From NCBI RefSeq assembly GCF_004324755.1, contig NZ_SDMQ01000009.1, forward strand, positions 62,001 through 126,000: a DNA stretch of 64,000 nucleotides. The letters run 5' to 3'. Source of the DNA: Propioniciclava sinopodophylli (lineage in GTDB: Bacteria; Actinomycetota; Actinomycetes; Propionibacteriales; Propionibacteriaceae). The notes under the pieces were generated by a model that was given only the letters and a program-made list of their open reading frames with translations, was not told the origin of the DNA and did not search any database. The position numbers and the translations under genes are program-made. Below, piece after piece: positions 8,816-17,089 of the stretch (position 1 is its first letter; each line of letters begins with the position of its first letter).

Positions 8816-9820
8816 ATGGAACGGATGGAACGGTTCATGCTGGCCGGGCACAACCTCGGCCTTGACCTGATGCGCGCGACCGAGGCGGCCGCGCTCGCGG
8901 CCGGCCGGTGGGCCGGACGCGGCGAGAAGGAACTGGGCGACAAGGCGGCCGTGGACGCCATGCGTGCGATCCTCAACCAGGTGCGGATGGACGGCACGAT
9001 CGTCATCGGCGAGGGCGAGAAGGACGAGGCCCCGATGCTCGCCAACGGCGAGAAGGTCGGCACCGGCGAGGGCGACAAGATCGACATCGCGGTGGACCCG
9101 GTGGACGGCACCCGACTGCTGGCCTGGGGCATGCGCAACTCGATCGCGGTGCTCGCCGCGGCCGAGGGCGGCACGATGTACGACCCGCACATGTGCTTCT
9201 ACATGGAAAAGCTCGTGGTCAGCCACAACGCCGCCGACGTCATCGACCTCGACGCCCCGATCGCCGACAACATCCGCAAGGCCGCCAAGGCTGAGGGCAA
9301 GGACGTCTCCGAGTTCGTGGTCGGCGTCCTGAATCGCGAGCGCCACAACGACTTGGTCAAGGAGATCCGCGCCGCCGGCGCCGCGACCCGCATGTTCACC
9401 GACGGCGACGTCGCCGCGGCCGTGGCCGCCGCGACCCCCGGCGTCAAGATCGACATGCTCGCCGGCATCGGCGGCAGCCCCGAGGGTGTCGTCACCGCGT
9501 GCGCGATGAAGTGTCTCGGCGGCCGCATCCTGGCCCGCCTGCACCCGACCACCGACGAGGAGCGCCGTCGCACGGCCGAGGCAGGCTTCGACGTGGACCG
9601 CGTGCTCGACACCAACGACCTGGTGGGCTCGGACAAGACGCTGTTCGTCGCGACGGGCATCACCGACGGCGACCTGGTCGACGGCGTCCGCTACCTGCCC
9701 GGCGGCGACGCTCGCACCCACTCGGTCGTCATGCGGTCCGAGTCCGGCACCGTCCGCTGGGTCGAGGCGCAGCACCACCTCGACAAGGTCAACGCCTGGC
9801 GTGAGTCGCACGGCAGCTGA
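8816..9820 (+). CDS. glpX: Class II fructose-1,6-bisphosphatase
   Basis: A 334-residue GlpX-type phosphatase, the usual gluconeogenic fructose-1,6-bisphosphatase of actinobacteria. Motifs: GEGEKDEAPML near the N-terminus, the metal-binding VDPVDGTRL of the inositol-monophosphatase-like fold, and GIGGSPEGVVTACAMKCLGG. The start at ATG 8816 or the second ATG at 8825 cannot be decided: GGGGAG lies 2 nt before the first and 11 nt before the second. It stands alone between divergent and unrelated operons. Presence with isocitrate lyase and malate synthase fits growth on acetate or other C2/C3 substrates. Confidence 0.95.
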   Translation: MERMERFMLAGHNLGLDLMRATEAAALAAGRWAGRGEKELGDKAAVDAMRAILNQVRMDGTIVIGEGEKDEAPMLANGEKVGTGEGDKIDIAVDPVDGTRLLAWGMRNSIAVLAAAEGGTMYDPHMCFYMEKLVVSHNAADVIDLDAPIADNIRKAAKAEGKDVSEFVVGVLNRERHNDLVKEIRAAGAATRMFTDGDVAAAVAAATPGVKIDMLAGIGGSPEGVVTACAMKCLGGRILARLHPTTDEERRRTAEAGFDVDRVLDTNDLVGSDKTLFVATGITDGDLVDGVRYLPGGDARTHSVVMRSESGTVRWVEAQHHLDKVNAWRESHGS

Positions 9821-9900
9821 TCCCACCCGTACCAGCCGCGAAGTGAAGGATCGAACGGGAATGTGAGGTTCGGGCGTAGATTTTCGCGTGGATTGCTCTG

Positions 9901-9906
9901 TATCGT
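9901..9906 (+). promoter_or_regulatory. Putative -10 element for leaderless lysine-catabolic operon
   Basis: TATCGT fits the TANNNT -10 pattern and lies 6 nt before the ATG at 9913, placing the expected transcription start on the start codon. No Shine-Dalgarno sequence precedes this ATG. No clear -35 element. Confidence 0.45.
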
Positions 9907-9912
9907 CACGGA

Positions 9913-11241
9913 ATGGTTGAAACACTCTCGCCCGCCACGATCGCGCCCGACCAAGTCTTCGCGAGCCTCGGTCGCCACATCCTCGTCGACGGCATGCCCC
10001 TGGTCCTGGACCTGCGGAACTCCCGGGGCACCACGTTGGTGGACGAGGCGACCGGGGACGAGTTCCTCGACATGTTCACCTTCTTCGCCTCCAACGCGCT
10101 CGGCATGAACCACCCCGGACTCACCGAGGACGACGAGTTCCGCGCCGAGCTGGTCGAGGCGGCGCTCAACAAGCCGTCCAACTCCGACATCTACACCGTC
10201 GCCATGGCGCGCTTCGTCGACACCTTCGCCCGCGTCATGGGCGACGACGCGATGCCCCACTACTTCTTCATCGAGGGCGGCAGCCTCGCCGTCGAGAACG
10301 CCCTCAAGACCGCGTTCGACTGGAAGTCGCGCCACAACGAGGCGCACGGCCGCAGCCCCGAGCTGGGCACGAAGATCATGCACCTCAAGGAGGCCTTCCA
10401 CGGCCGCTCGGGCTACACCTTGAGCCTCACCAACACCGACCCCAACAAGGTTGCCCGCTTCCCGAAGTTCGACTGGCCGCGCCTGTCCACCCCGTACTGG
10501 GCCGCCGAGCGCGACATGGACGCCGTCGAGGCGGCCACCCTCGCCGAGGCGGAGGCGGCCTTCGCCGCGAACCCGCACGACATCGCGGCGTTCATCATGG
10601 AGCCGATCCAGGGCGAGGGCGGCGACCACCGCTTCCGGCAGGGCTTCCTGGAGCAGATGAAGACCCTGTGCCACGAGCACGACGCCCTGTTCATCTTCGA
10701 CGAGGTGCAGACCGGCGGCGGCATGACCGGGACGCCGTGGGCCTGGCAGCACTACGGCGTGGCCCCCGACGTGATGAGCTTCGGCAAGAAGCTCCAGGTC
10801 TGCGGCATCACCGCCGGCGGACGCCTCGGCGAGGTCGAGCAGAACGTGTTCAAGGTGTCCAGCCGCATCAACTCCACGTGGGGCGGCAACCTGGCCGACA
10901 TGGTCCGCTCGCGCCGCATCCTCGAGGTCATCGAGTCCGACAACCTCATGGAGCGCGCCCGCACCGAGGGCGCCCACCTCCTGGAGCGTCTCGAGGACGT
11001 CCAGTCCCGCCACGGCATCGTCACCAACGCCCGCGGCCTCGGCCTCATGTGCGCCATCTCCCTGCCGGACACCGCGACCCGCAACGAGGCCATCCGCCGC
11101 CTGCAGGACGACGAGAAGGTGCTCATGCTGGGCTGCGGCCAGCGCTCGCTGCGCGTCCGCCCGCCCCTGACCGTCGAGCGCGCCGCGATCGACAAGGCCG
11201 TGGACGCCATCGACCGCGTGCTCACCGCGATGGAGGGCTGA
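9913..11241 (+). CDS. lat: L-lysine 6-aminotransferase
   Basis: A 442-residue class III PLP aminotransferase that moves the epsilon-amino group of L-lysine to 2-oxoglutarate, giving 2-aminoadipate 6-semialdehyde. LAT-specific features are the segment EAFHGRSGYTLSLTNTDPNKVARFPKFDWPR, read here in parts, and IFDEVQTGGGMTGT before the PLP lysine Lys292 in SFGKKLQV. Length matches the family (about 440-450). It is first of three tightly packed genes (1-bp gap, then 4-bp overlap) that encode consecutive lysine-degradation steps. In beta-lactam producers lat supplies aminoadipate for antibiotics; here the neighbours indicate catabolism. Confidence 0.93.
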   Translation: MVETLSPATIAPDQVFASLGRHILVDGMPLVLDLRNSRGTTLVDEATGDEFLDMFTFFASNALGMNHPGLTEDDEFRAELVEAALNKPSNSDIYTVAMARFVDTFARVMGDDAMPHYFFIEGGSLAVENALKTAFDWKSRHNEAHGRSPELGTKIMHLKEAFHGRSGYTLSLTNTDPNKVARFPKFDWPRLSTPYWAAERDMDAVEAATLAEAEAAFAANPHDIAAFIMEPIQGEGGDHRFRQGFLEQMKTLCHEHDALFIFDEVQTGGGMTGTPWAWQHYGVAPDVMSFGKKLQVCGITAGGRLGEVEQNVFKVSSRINSTWGGNLADMVRSRRILEVIESDNLMERARTEGAHLLERLEDVQSRHGIVTNARGLGLMCAISLPDTATRNEAIRRLQDDEKVLMLGCGQRSLRVRPPLTVERAAIDKAVDAIDRVLTAMEG

Positions 11242-11242
11242 C

Positions 11243-12544
11243 ATGCAGGACACCCACGCCCTGCGCGCGGCGTTCGCGCGCTCGTTGTCGGCGATGTACG
11301 GCAGCGAGGTGCCGGCCTACAACACGCTCGTGGACGTCTCCACGGCCGTGAACGCCGACCACCTGGCCGCCCACCCCGACACGGCCGAACGCCTCGGCCG
11401 CATCGACCGCGTGACGGCCGAGCGGCACGGCGCCATCCGCGTCGGCACCGCCCGCGAGCTCGCCCGCGTCGCGCAGGTCTTCGCCGCGCTCGGCATGGAG
11501 CCCGTCGGCTTCTACGACCTGCGGGGGGACGCCGCCACGTCGCTCCCGATCGTGTCGACGGCCTTCCGACCGACGACCAAGGAGGCGCTGGCGATCAACC
11601 CGTTCCGGGTGTTCTGCTCGGTGCTGGTCACCGACGACCGCCGCTACTTCGACGAGGCCCTGCAGGCCGAGCTGGACGCCTTCCTCGCCGACCGCGAGCT
11701 GTTCGGCGACGACGTCGTGGCCCTGGCCGAGAAGGCCGAGCGCGAGGGTGGGCTGGAGGACGCCGAAGCCACGGAGTTTCTCGCCCTCGCCACCGCCTGC
11801 TTCGAGCTCTCCGACGAGCCCGTCGACCGGGCGTGGTACGAGCGCCTCTCCACGATCTCCGGCGTCGCGGCCGACATCGGCGGCGTCCGGGCCACGCACA
11901 TCAACCACCTGACCCCGCGCGTGCTCGACATCGACGACCTCTACCGCCGGATGACGGATCGGGGCATCGCCATGATCGACGAGATCCAGGGCCCGCCAGC
12001 GTGGGAGGGCCCGGACGTCCTGCTCCGCCAGACGTCGTTCAAGGCGCTGGCCGAGCGTCGCCGGTTCCGCGAGGTGGACGGCTCGGTCGTCGACGGCACC
12101 CTGTCGGTGCGCTTCGGCGAGGTGGAGCAGCGTGGCATCGCGCTGACCCCGAAGGGACGCGACCTGTACGACCGCCTCATCGTCGAGATCGACGAGCGCT
12201 CGGCCGGGATGACGGCCGACGAGCGCAACCAGGTCAAGCTCGACGTCTGGCGCGCGAACTGGCCCGTCGACGAGGATGGCCTGGCCGAGGCCGGCCTGGC
12301 GTTCTTCGAGTGGGTCGACGGCGTCCGGACGCCCATCGTCTACGAGGACTTCCTGCCGCGCTCGGCGGCGGGCATCTTCGCCTCGAACCTCGCTCATGCG
12401 GGCAGCCGCGATGTCACGCTGGAGGGGTCGCACCGCGACGAGGCGTGGCTGGCCGAGGCGATGGGCCGCACGGTCCACGACCCGATGGAGTTGTACGCGG
12501 CACAGGAGAAGGCGTCGCGCGACGCCATGGAGGAGACCCGATGA
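11243..12544 (+). CDS. hglS: DUF1338 / HglS-type 2-oxoadipate dioxygenase/decarboxylase
   Basis: A 433-residue member of the VOC-superfamily DUF1338 group. The characterised Pseudomonas putida member (HglS) converts 2-oxoadipate to D-2-hydroxyglutarate with Fe(II) and O2. The expected metal ligands can be proposed: His62 in ERHGAIRVG, His222 in INHLTPRVLDID, and a glutamate in FGEVEQRG (Glu293 or Glu295). Arg66 matches the substrate-binding arginine. The C-terminal YEDFLPRSAAGIFASNL is also characteristic. It sits between lat and the aldehyde dehydrogenase, so it should act two steps after the dehydrogenase. The intermediate 2-aminoadipate aminotransferase is not in this cluster. Confidence 0.88.
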   Translation: MQDTHALRAAFARSLSAMYGSEVPAYNTLVDVSTAVNADHLAAHPDTAERLGRIDRVTAERHGAIRVGTARELARVAQVFAALGMEPVGFYDLRGDAATSLPIVSTAFRPTTKEALAINPFRVFCSVLVTDDRRYFDEALQAELDAFLADRELFGDDVVALAEKAEREGGLEDAEATEFLALATACFELSDEPVDRAWYERLSTISGVAADIGGVRATHINHLTPRVLDIDDLYRRMTDRGIAMIDEIQGPPAWEGPDVLLRQTSFKALAERRRFREVDGSVVDGTLSVRFGEVEQRGIALTPKGRDLYDRLIVEIDERSAGMTADERNQVKLDVWRANWPVDEDGLAEAGLAFFEWVDGVRTPIVYEDFLPRSAAGIFASNLAHAGSRDVTLEGSHRDEAWLAEAMGRTVHDPMELYAAQEKASRDAMEETR

Positions 12545-14061
12545 AGACCACCGCCGAATTCCGCGCGCGCGCCGAGGCCGCCCTCGCCGCACTCGGCGTC
12601 GACCATGACGCCTGGTGCGTCGACGATGGCGCCGTCCGCGCCCGCTCGCCGCTGACCGGCGAGGAGCTGTGCGGCGTCCGCACGCACACCGCGGCCGAGG
12701 TGGCGGACGCCGTGGCGGCGGCGTCCGAGGCCTTCCTCACCTGGCGGGAGGTGCCCGCCCCCGTGCGCGGCGCGCTGGTGAAGCGCCTCGGCGAGCTGAT
12801 CGGCGAGCACAAGGAGGACCTCGCCGCCCTCGTCACCATCGAGGCCGGCAAGATCCACACCGAGGCCTTGGGCGAGGTCCAGGAGATGATCGACATCTGC
12901 GACTTCGCCGTCGGCCTCTCCCGCCAGCTGTACGGGCGGACCATGCCCAGCGAGCGCGTCGGGCACCGCCTGCAGGAGACCTGGCAGCCGCTCGGCGTCG
13001 TCGGGGTCATCTCGGCGTTCAACTTCCCGGTCGCCGTCTGGTCGTGGAACACCGCGATCGCGCTGGTGTGCGGCGACCCCGTGGTGTGGAAGCCGTCCGA
13101 GCTCACCCCGCTGTGCGCGCTGGGCTGCGACGCCCTGCTGCGCCGAGCGATGGCAGAGGTCGGCGCCCCCGAGGGCCTGCACGCGGTCGTCATCGGCGAC
13201 CGGGCCATCGGAGAGGCGCTCGTCGACGACCCGCGCGTGGCGCTGGTGTCGGCGACCGGTTCCACCCGGATGGGCCGCGAGGTCGGGCCGCGCGTGGCTG
13301 CCCGCTTCGGCCGCTCGCTGCTCGAGCTCGGCGGCAACAACGCCGTGATCGTCACCCCGAGCGCGAACCTCGACCAGGCCGTCAGCTCGATCGTGTTCGG
13401 CGCGGCCGGCACGGCGGGGCAGCGGTGCACCTCGACCCGGCGACTGCTGGTGCACGAGTCCGTCGCCGACGAGGTCGTCGGGCGCGTCGCCCGGGCCTTC
13501 GAGTCGCTGCAGGCCGGTGACCCGTTCGCCGACGGCGTCCTGCTCGGCCCGCTGGTGAACGAGGCTGCGTTCGACGCGATGCAGGCCTCGCTGGAGAAGG
13601 CGCGGGCCCAAGGCGGCGAGGTCGTCTCCGGCGGCGAGCGAGCCGACGTGGATGCCGACGGCTTCTGGGTGCGCCCCGCCCTGGTGCGGATGCCCGCCCA
13701 GGAGGGCGTGGTGCTCACCGAGACCTTCGCGCCGATCCTGTACGTGCTCACCTGGTCGGACTTCGACGAGGCGATCGCCCTGCACAACGCGGTCCCGCAG
13801 GGCCTGTCCAGCGGTCTGTTCAGCAACGACGTGCTGGAGGCCGAGCGCTACCTCGGGGCGTCCGGCGCCGACACCGGCATCGCCAACGTCAACGCCGGCA
13901 CCTCCGGTGCCGAGATCGGCGGGGCGTTCGGCGGCGAGAAGGAGACCGGCGGCGGCCGCGAGTCCGGCTCGGACGCCTGGCGCGCCTACATGCGGCGGGC
14001 GACCAACACGATCAACTACTCGGGGTCGGTCCAACTCGCCCAGGGCGTGGACTTCGGCTGA
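12541..14061 (+). CDS. amaB: ALDH7-type 2-aminoadipate-6-semialdehyde dehydrogenase
   Basis: A 506-residue NAD(P)-dependent aldehyde dehydrogenase of the ALDH7/antiquitin class. It has WQPLGVVGVISAFNFPVAVW, cofactor-binding VWKPSELTPL, the general base Glu262 in LLELGGNNA, the nucleophile Cys296 in AGQRCTSTRR, and the class-typical AFGGEKETGGGRESGSDAW. It should oxidise 2-aminoadipate semialdehyde formed by Lat to 2-aminoadipate. The ATG overlaps the hglS stop by 4 bp. The gene symbol is by analogy with Pseudomonas. Confidence 0.92.
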   Translation: MKTTAEFRARAEAALAALGVDHDAWCVDDGAVRARSPLTGEELCGVRTHTAAEVADAVAAASEAFLTWREVPAPVRGALVKRLGELIGEHKEDLAALVTIEAGKIHTEALGEVQEMIDICDFAVGLSRQLYGRTMPSERVGHRLQETWQPLGVVGVISAFNFPVAVWSWNTAIALVCGDPVVWKPSELTPLCALGCDALLRRAMAEVGAPEGLHAVVIGDRAIGEALVDDPRVALVSATGSTRMGREVGPRVAARFGRSLLELGGNNAVIVTPSANLDQAVSSIVFGAAGTAGQRCTSTRRLLVHESVADEVVGRVARAFESLQAGDPFADGVLLGPLVNEAAFDAMQASLEKARAQGGEVVSGGERADVDADGFWVRPALVRMPAQEGVVLTETFAPILYVLTWSDFDEAIALHNAVPQGLSSGLFSNDVLEAERYLGASGADTGIANVNAGTSGAEIGGAFGGEKETGGGRESGSDAWRAYMRRATNTINYSGSVQLAQGVDFG

Positions 14062-14090
14062 CCGGGGCTGTGTGACATCGGACGTCCGGC

Positions 14091-14096
14091 TAGGCT
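14091..14096 (+). promoter_or_regulatory. Putative -10 element for leaderless GH25 gene
   Basis: TAGGCT lies exactly 6 nt before ATG 14103, with no Shine-Dalgarno sequence between. The spacing puts transcription initiation on the start codon. Confidence 0.5.
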
Positions 14097-14102
14097 GGCC
14101 GG

Positions 14103-15008
14103 ATGGGGGAGTGGGGACGCCTGCGCGGCCGTTGGGCCGTCCTGGCCGTGGCTGCGGCCATGGCCGGCTGCGTCGCCCCCTCCGCCTTCCAGAAGGGATC
14201 GGCCCCCGCGCCCTCCGACGTGGCGCCCATGGCGTCCGCCGCCGTCGAGTCGACGGCGGTCGAGGTGGCGGGTGCGCCCAGCCCGGCCGCGACCCCGACC
14301 CCCGCCGCGCCCGCGCCGCAGGGCGCGACGCTGCCCACGCCGTCCGCCTCGCCGGTCGAGCTGGCCGAGTGGCGCGACGGGGAGGGTCTGCCCGGGTTCG
14401 ACGTGTCCCGCTACCAGCAGACCGTCGACTGGGCCGGACTGGCCTCCGCCGGCCACGCCTTCGTCTACGTGAAGGCCACCGAGGGCACCGCCCACCGCAG
14501 CCCCACCCACGACGAGCAGAGCAAGGCGGCCCGCGACGCCGGGCTCATCCAGGGCGCCTACCACTACGCGCGCCCCAACCAGTCCTCGGGCACGCTGCAG
14601 GCACGCTTCTTCAACAGCAGCGGCGGGTCGTGGACGGCCGACGGCCACACGCTGCCGGGCGCCCTCGACCTCGAGTTCGCCGAGGACGGACCCGAGTGTC
14701 ACGGCCTCAGCCAGGCCGAGATGCGCACCTGGGTGCGCGAGTTCTCCGACGAGTACCGTCGGTTGTCCGGGCGCATCCCGGTGATCTACACCAAGACCGA
14801 GGTGTGGGACCAGTGCACTGGCGGCGACACCTCCTTCGCGGACCACCCGCTCTGGCTGTACGACCACGCGGACGCCCCGGGCCGGCTCCCAGCGGGTTGG
14901 GACAGGCCCACGCTGTGGCAGCGCGCGATCGTGAACGACCTCGACCGGAGCGTCTTCTTCGGCTCACGCGACCAGCTCGTGGCGTGGGCGTCCGCGCCGC
15001 TGCGCTAG
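14103..15008 (+). CDS. Secreted GH25 muramidase (lysozyme), probable lipoprotein
   Basis: A 301-residue protein. The signal sequence ends in the lipobox-like AMAGC (Cys at residue 22), followed by an Ala/Pro/Thr-rich linker to about residue 95. The GH25 N-acetylmuramidase domain begins at GFDVSRYQQTVDW. The catalytic acidic residues of the family are present: Asp in GFDVS and the DxE pair in GALDLEF. It also has AFVYVKATEGT, GAYHYARP and IPVIYTKTEVW. It should cleave the MurNAc-GlcNAc bond of peptidoglycan outside the membrane. It lies downstream of the lysine genes but has its own -10-like element. The FMN riboswitch begins 20 bp after its stop. Confidence 0.9.
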   Translation: MGEWGRLRGRWAVLAVAAAMAGCVAPSAFQKGSAPAPSDVAPMASAAVESTAVEVAGAPSPAATPTPAAPAPQGATLPTPSASPVELAEWRDGEGLPGFDVSRYQQTVDWAGLASAGHAFVYVKATEGTAHRSPTHDEQSKAARDAGLIQGAYHYARPNQSSGTLQARFFNSSGGSWTADGHTLPGALDLEFAEDGPECHGLSQAEMRTWVREFSDEYRRLSGRIPVIYTKTEVWDQCTGGDTSFADHPLWLYDHADAPGRLPAGWDRPTLWQRAIVNDLDRSVFFGSRDQLVAWASAPLR

Positions 15009-15027
15009 GATTCGCACAGAACACACA

Positions 15028-15153
15028 CGTGCTCCGGGGTCGGTGAAACTCCGAACCGGCGGTTACAGTCCGCGACCCAGCGGCCCTCGGGCCCCTGGCT
15101 GACCCGGTGGAAGTCCGGGACCGACGGTCAAAGTCCGGATGGGAGGAAGCACG
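15028..15153 (+). promoter_or_regulatory. FMN riboswitch (RFN element)
   Basis: Classic RFN consensus. Closing stem P1 is CGTGCT (15028-15033) with AGCACG (15148-15153). Conserved blocks in order: GGGGTCGGTGAAACTCCG, AACCGGCGGTTACAGTCCGC, GACCC, then CTGACCCGGTGGAAGTCCGG, GACCGACGGTCAAAGTCC and GGATGGGAGGAAGCACG. The variable P4-like helix CCCTCGGGCCC sits between the halves. It binds flavin mononucleotide and lies 96 nt before the permease ATG. The downstream helix (15193-15249) indicates control of translation initiation. Confidence 0.97.
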
Positions 15154-15192
15154 GGCGGTCTTCGGCGTACGCGCGCATCCCGTCGCGCGGCA

Positions 15193-15249
15193 GGGAGGTC
15201 GCCGCCGTCCTCCCGACCCATGCCCCGGCGCCCAGGCGAGGGGAGGACG
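15193..15249 (+). promoter_or_regulatory. Expression platform: Shine-Dalgarno sequestering helix and competing hairpin
   Basis: CGTCCTCCC at 15206-15214 is perfectly complementary over 9 bp to GGGAGGACG at 15241-15249, which is the ribosome-binding site directly before ATG 15250. A competing hairpin pairs GGGAGG (15193-15198) with the same CCTCCC. The aptamer's own 3' strand also contains GGGAGG (15141-15146). This arrangement predicts that FMN-bound aptamer favours the sequestered, untranslated state. Confidence 0.75.
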
Positions 15250-16044
15250 ATGACCAGCAGCGAACCGCGCGAGCGCCGCGTGCGGCCCACCGGGCTGCTC
15301 GCCGCCGCGCCGTGGCTGTTCGCCGTCCTCCTGCTGGCCGGCTGGGCGTTCACCGTGCTGCTGGCTGCACCGCCGCCGTACATGCTGCCCTCCCCGCTGG
15401 CCGTGCTCGACCGGCTGGTCACGGCGTTTTTCAGCCCCCGCTTCTGGTCGGCCGTGCAGGAGACCTTCACCGAGGCGGTCGGCGGCAGCGCCCTCGGCGC
15501 CGCCGTGGCGCTGCCCCTGTCGATCGGCATCCACCGCAGCCGGCTGCTGAACGCCGCAGTGGCCCCCTTCCTCGGGGCGACCCAGGCGATCCCCGCCATC
15601 GCCGTGGCGCCCCTGCTGGCGATCTGGGTCGGCTACGGGCTGGGCCCCATCGTCCTGCTTTGCGCGCTGATGGTGTTCTTTCCGATCCTGATCTCCTCAG
15701 TCGTCGGCCTGCGCCACATCGATCACCATGTCGTGGACGCCGCCCGGATGGACGGCGCCGACAGCTTCGCCCTGCTGCGGCACATCGAGCTGCCGCTGGC
15801 GCTGCCGAACATCCTGGCCGGGCTCCGCAACGGCTTCGCCCTGTCCGTCACCGGCGCCGTCGTCGGCGAGATGGTCATGGGCGGCTCGGGGCTCGGCCAG
15901 CTGCTCACCGCCCAGCGCGACTCGGTCGACACCGCCGGCATGTTCGCCACGATCCTCGTCCTGTGCGCCATGGCGTCCGGGCTCTACGGACTCATCCACC
16001 TCGTCGAGCGGCGCTCACACACCGTTGCGTCGCTGCTCCCCTGA
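15250..16044 (+). CDS. ribX: Riboflavin ABC transporter permease RibX-like
   Basis: A 264-residue binding-protein-dependent permease with about six membrane segments and the EAA-type loop DAARMDGADSFALLRHIELPLALPN before the last helices (read in parts). It resembles the ThiX/SsuC/RibX group. Placement behind an FMN riboswitch and before an NMT1-like binding protein makes riboflavin (or a precursor) the likely substrate, as described for RibXY. ATG 15250 is chosen because GGGAGGACG lies directly upstream; an earlier in-frame ATG at 15139 falls inside the aptamer. No ATPase gene is adjacent, so an ATPase must be shared from elsewhere. Confidence 0.85.
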   Translation: MTSSEPRERRVRPTGLLAAAPWLFAVLLLAGWAFTVLLAAPPPYMLPSPLAVLDRLVTAFFSPRFWSAVQETFTEAVGGSALGAAVALPLSIGIHRSRLLNAAVAPFLGATQAIPAIAVAPLLAIWVGYGLGPIVLLCALMVFFPILISSVVGLRHIDHHVVDAARMDGADSFALLRHIELPLALPNILAGLRNGFALSVTGAVVGEMVMGGSGLGQLLTAQRDSVDTAGMFATILVLCAMASGLYGLIHLVERRSHTVASLLP

Positions 16045-16066
16045 TCCCCGCGAAAGGAACCACACC

Positions 16067-17086
16067 ATGGCACGCCTGACCCGCGTCGCGCTGGCTCTGC
16101 TGGCCGCGCTCGCCCTCGTGCTGACCGGCTGCGCCCGGACGCCCACGCCCACGCCCACCGCCCCGTCGGCCCCCTCCGGCCCGGCGAAGGTCACCATCGG
16201 GCTGACCTACATCCCCGACATCCAGTTCGCGCCCTTCTACGTTGCGGCCGAGGACGGCATCTTCACCGAGAACGGGCTGGACGCCACCCTGCGCCACCAC
16301 GGCGCCCAGGAAGGGCTGTTCACCGCGCTCGTGGCCGGCCAGGAGCAGTACGTGATCGCGGGCGGCGACGAGCTCGTCCAGGCGCGCGCCGAGGGCATGG
16401 ACCTGGTGGCGATCGGCCAGTACTACCACGCCTATCCGGTCGTCCTGATCGTCCCGGATGCCTCGGCCGTGCAGTCGGCGGCCGACCTGGCCGGGCTGCG
16501 CGTCGGCATCCCCGGCCGCTTCGGCGAGAGCTGGTTCGGCCTCAAGGCCGCGCTCCACGAGGCGGGGCTCACCGAGTCCGACGTCGAGGTCGTCGAGATC
16601 GGCTACACCGCCCAGGCCGCGCTGACCACGTCCCAGGTGGACGCCGTCGTCGGCTTTGCCAACAACGACCTGGTGCAGTTCGGCCTGGCCGGCATCCCGA
16701 CGCGTGCCGTGCCGCTGGCCGCCGGTGACGTGCCGCTGGTTTCCATCGTGCTGGCCACCACGAAGGCCAACCTGGATGCCAACCCCGAGACCGCCCGCAA
16801 GGTCGCCCGCTCGATGGTCGCCGGCATCGAGAAGGTCGTCGCCGAGCCGGCGAGCGCCATCGAGGCGGGCCGCGACCACATCCCGACCCTCGACGAGGCC
16901 GGGGCGGCGGCGTCCGCGAAGGCCACCCTGGAGGCCACCTTGCCGCTGTGGCGGGCGTCCGGCCGGCCCACCGGAGAGATGGACGAGCAGGCTTGGGCGG
17001 ACATGGTCGCGTTCATGCGCTCGGCCGGGCTGATCACCGCCGACGTCGCCGCCGGCGATGCGATGACCAACGACGCCGTGGGGTGA
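16067..17086 (+). CDS. ribY: NMT1/THI5-like substrate-binding lipoprotein RibY-like
   Basis: A 339-residue periplasmic-binding-type protein with a signal peptide ending in the lipobox LTGC (Cys22), a Pro/Thr linker, and an NMT1/THI5-like domain: LTYIPDIQFAPFYVAAEDG, GLDATLRHHGAQEG, AGGDELVQARAEG, LRVGIPGRFGESW. This matches RibY, the flavin-binding partner of RibX, rather than thiamine-pyrimidine or sulfonate binders only by context. It starts at ATG 16067 behind GAAAGGAA, 22 bp after ribX, under the same FMN riboswitch. Confidence 0.86.
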   Translation: MARLTRVALALLAALALVLTGCARTPTPTPTAPSAPSGPAKVTIGLTYIPDIQFAPFYVAAEDGIFTENGLDATLRHHGAQEGLFTALVAGQEQYVIAGGDELVQARAEGMDLVAIGQYYHAYPVVLIVPDASAVQSAADLAGLRVGIPGRFGESWFGLKAALHEAGLTESDVEVVEIGYTAQAALTTSQVDAVVGFANNDLVQFGLAGIPTRAVPLAAGDVPLVSIVLATTKANLDANPETARKVARSMVAGIEKVVAEPASAIEAGRDHIPTLDEAGAAASAKATLEATLPLWRASGRPTGEMDEQAWADMVAFMRSAGLITADVAAGDAMTNDAVG

Positions 17087-17089
17087 GGG

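Noticed and set aside
6647-9925. A 1092-codon minus-strand frame
   Set aside because: Only the part from 7390 downstream is the ABC ATPase; the rest is antisense to glpX and the adaptor in a non-coding phase.
15139-15249. Earlier start for the RibX-like permease at ATG 15139
   Set aside because: It would lie inside the FMN aptamer and lacks a ribosome-binding site; ATG 15250 has one that pairs with the expression platform.
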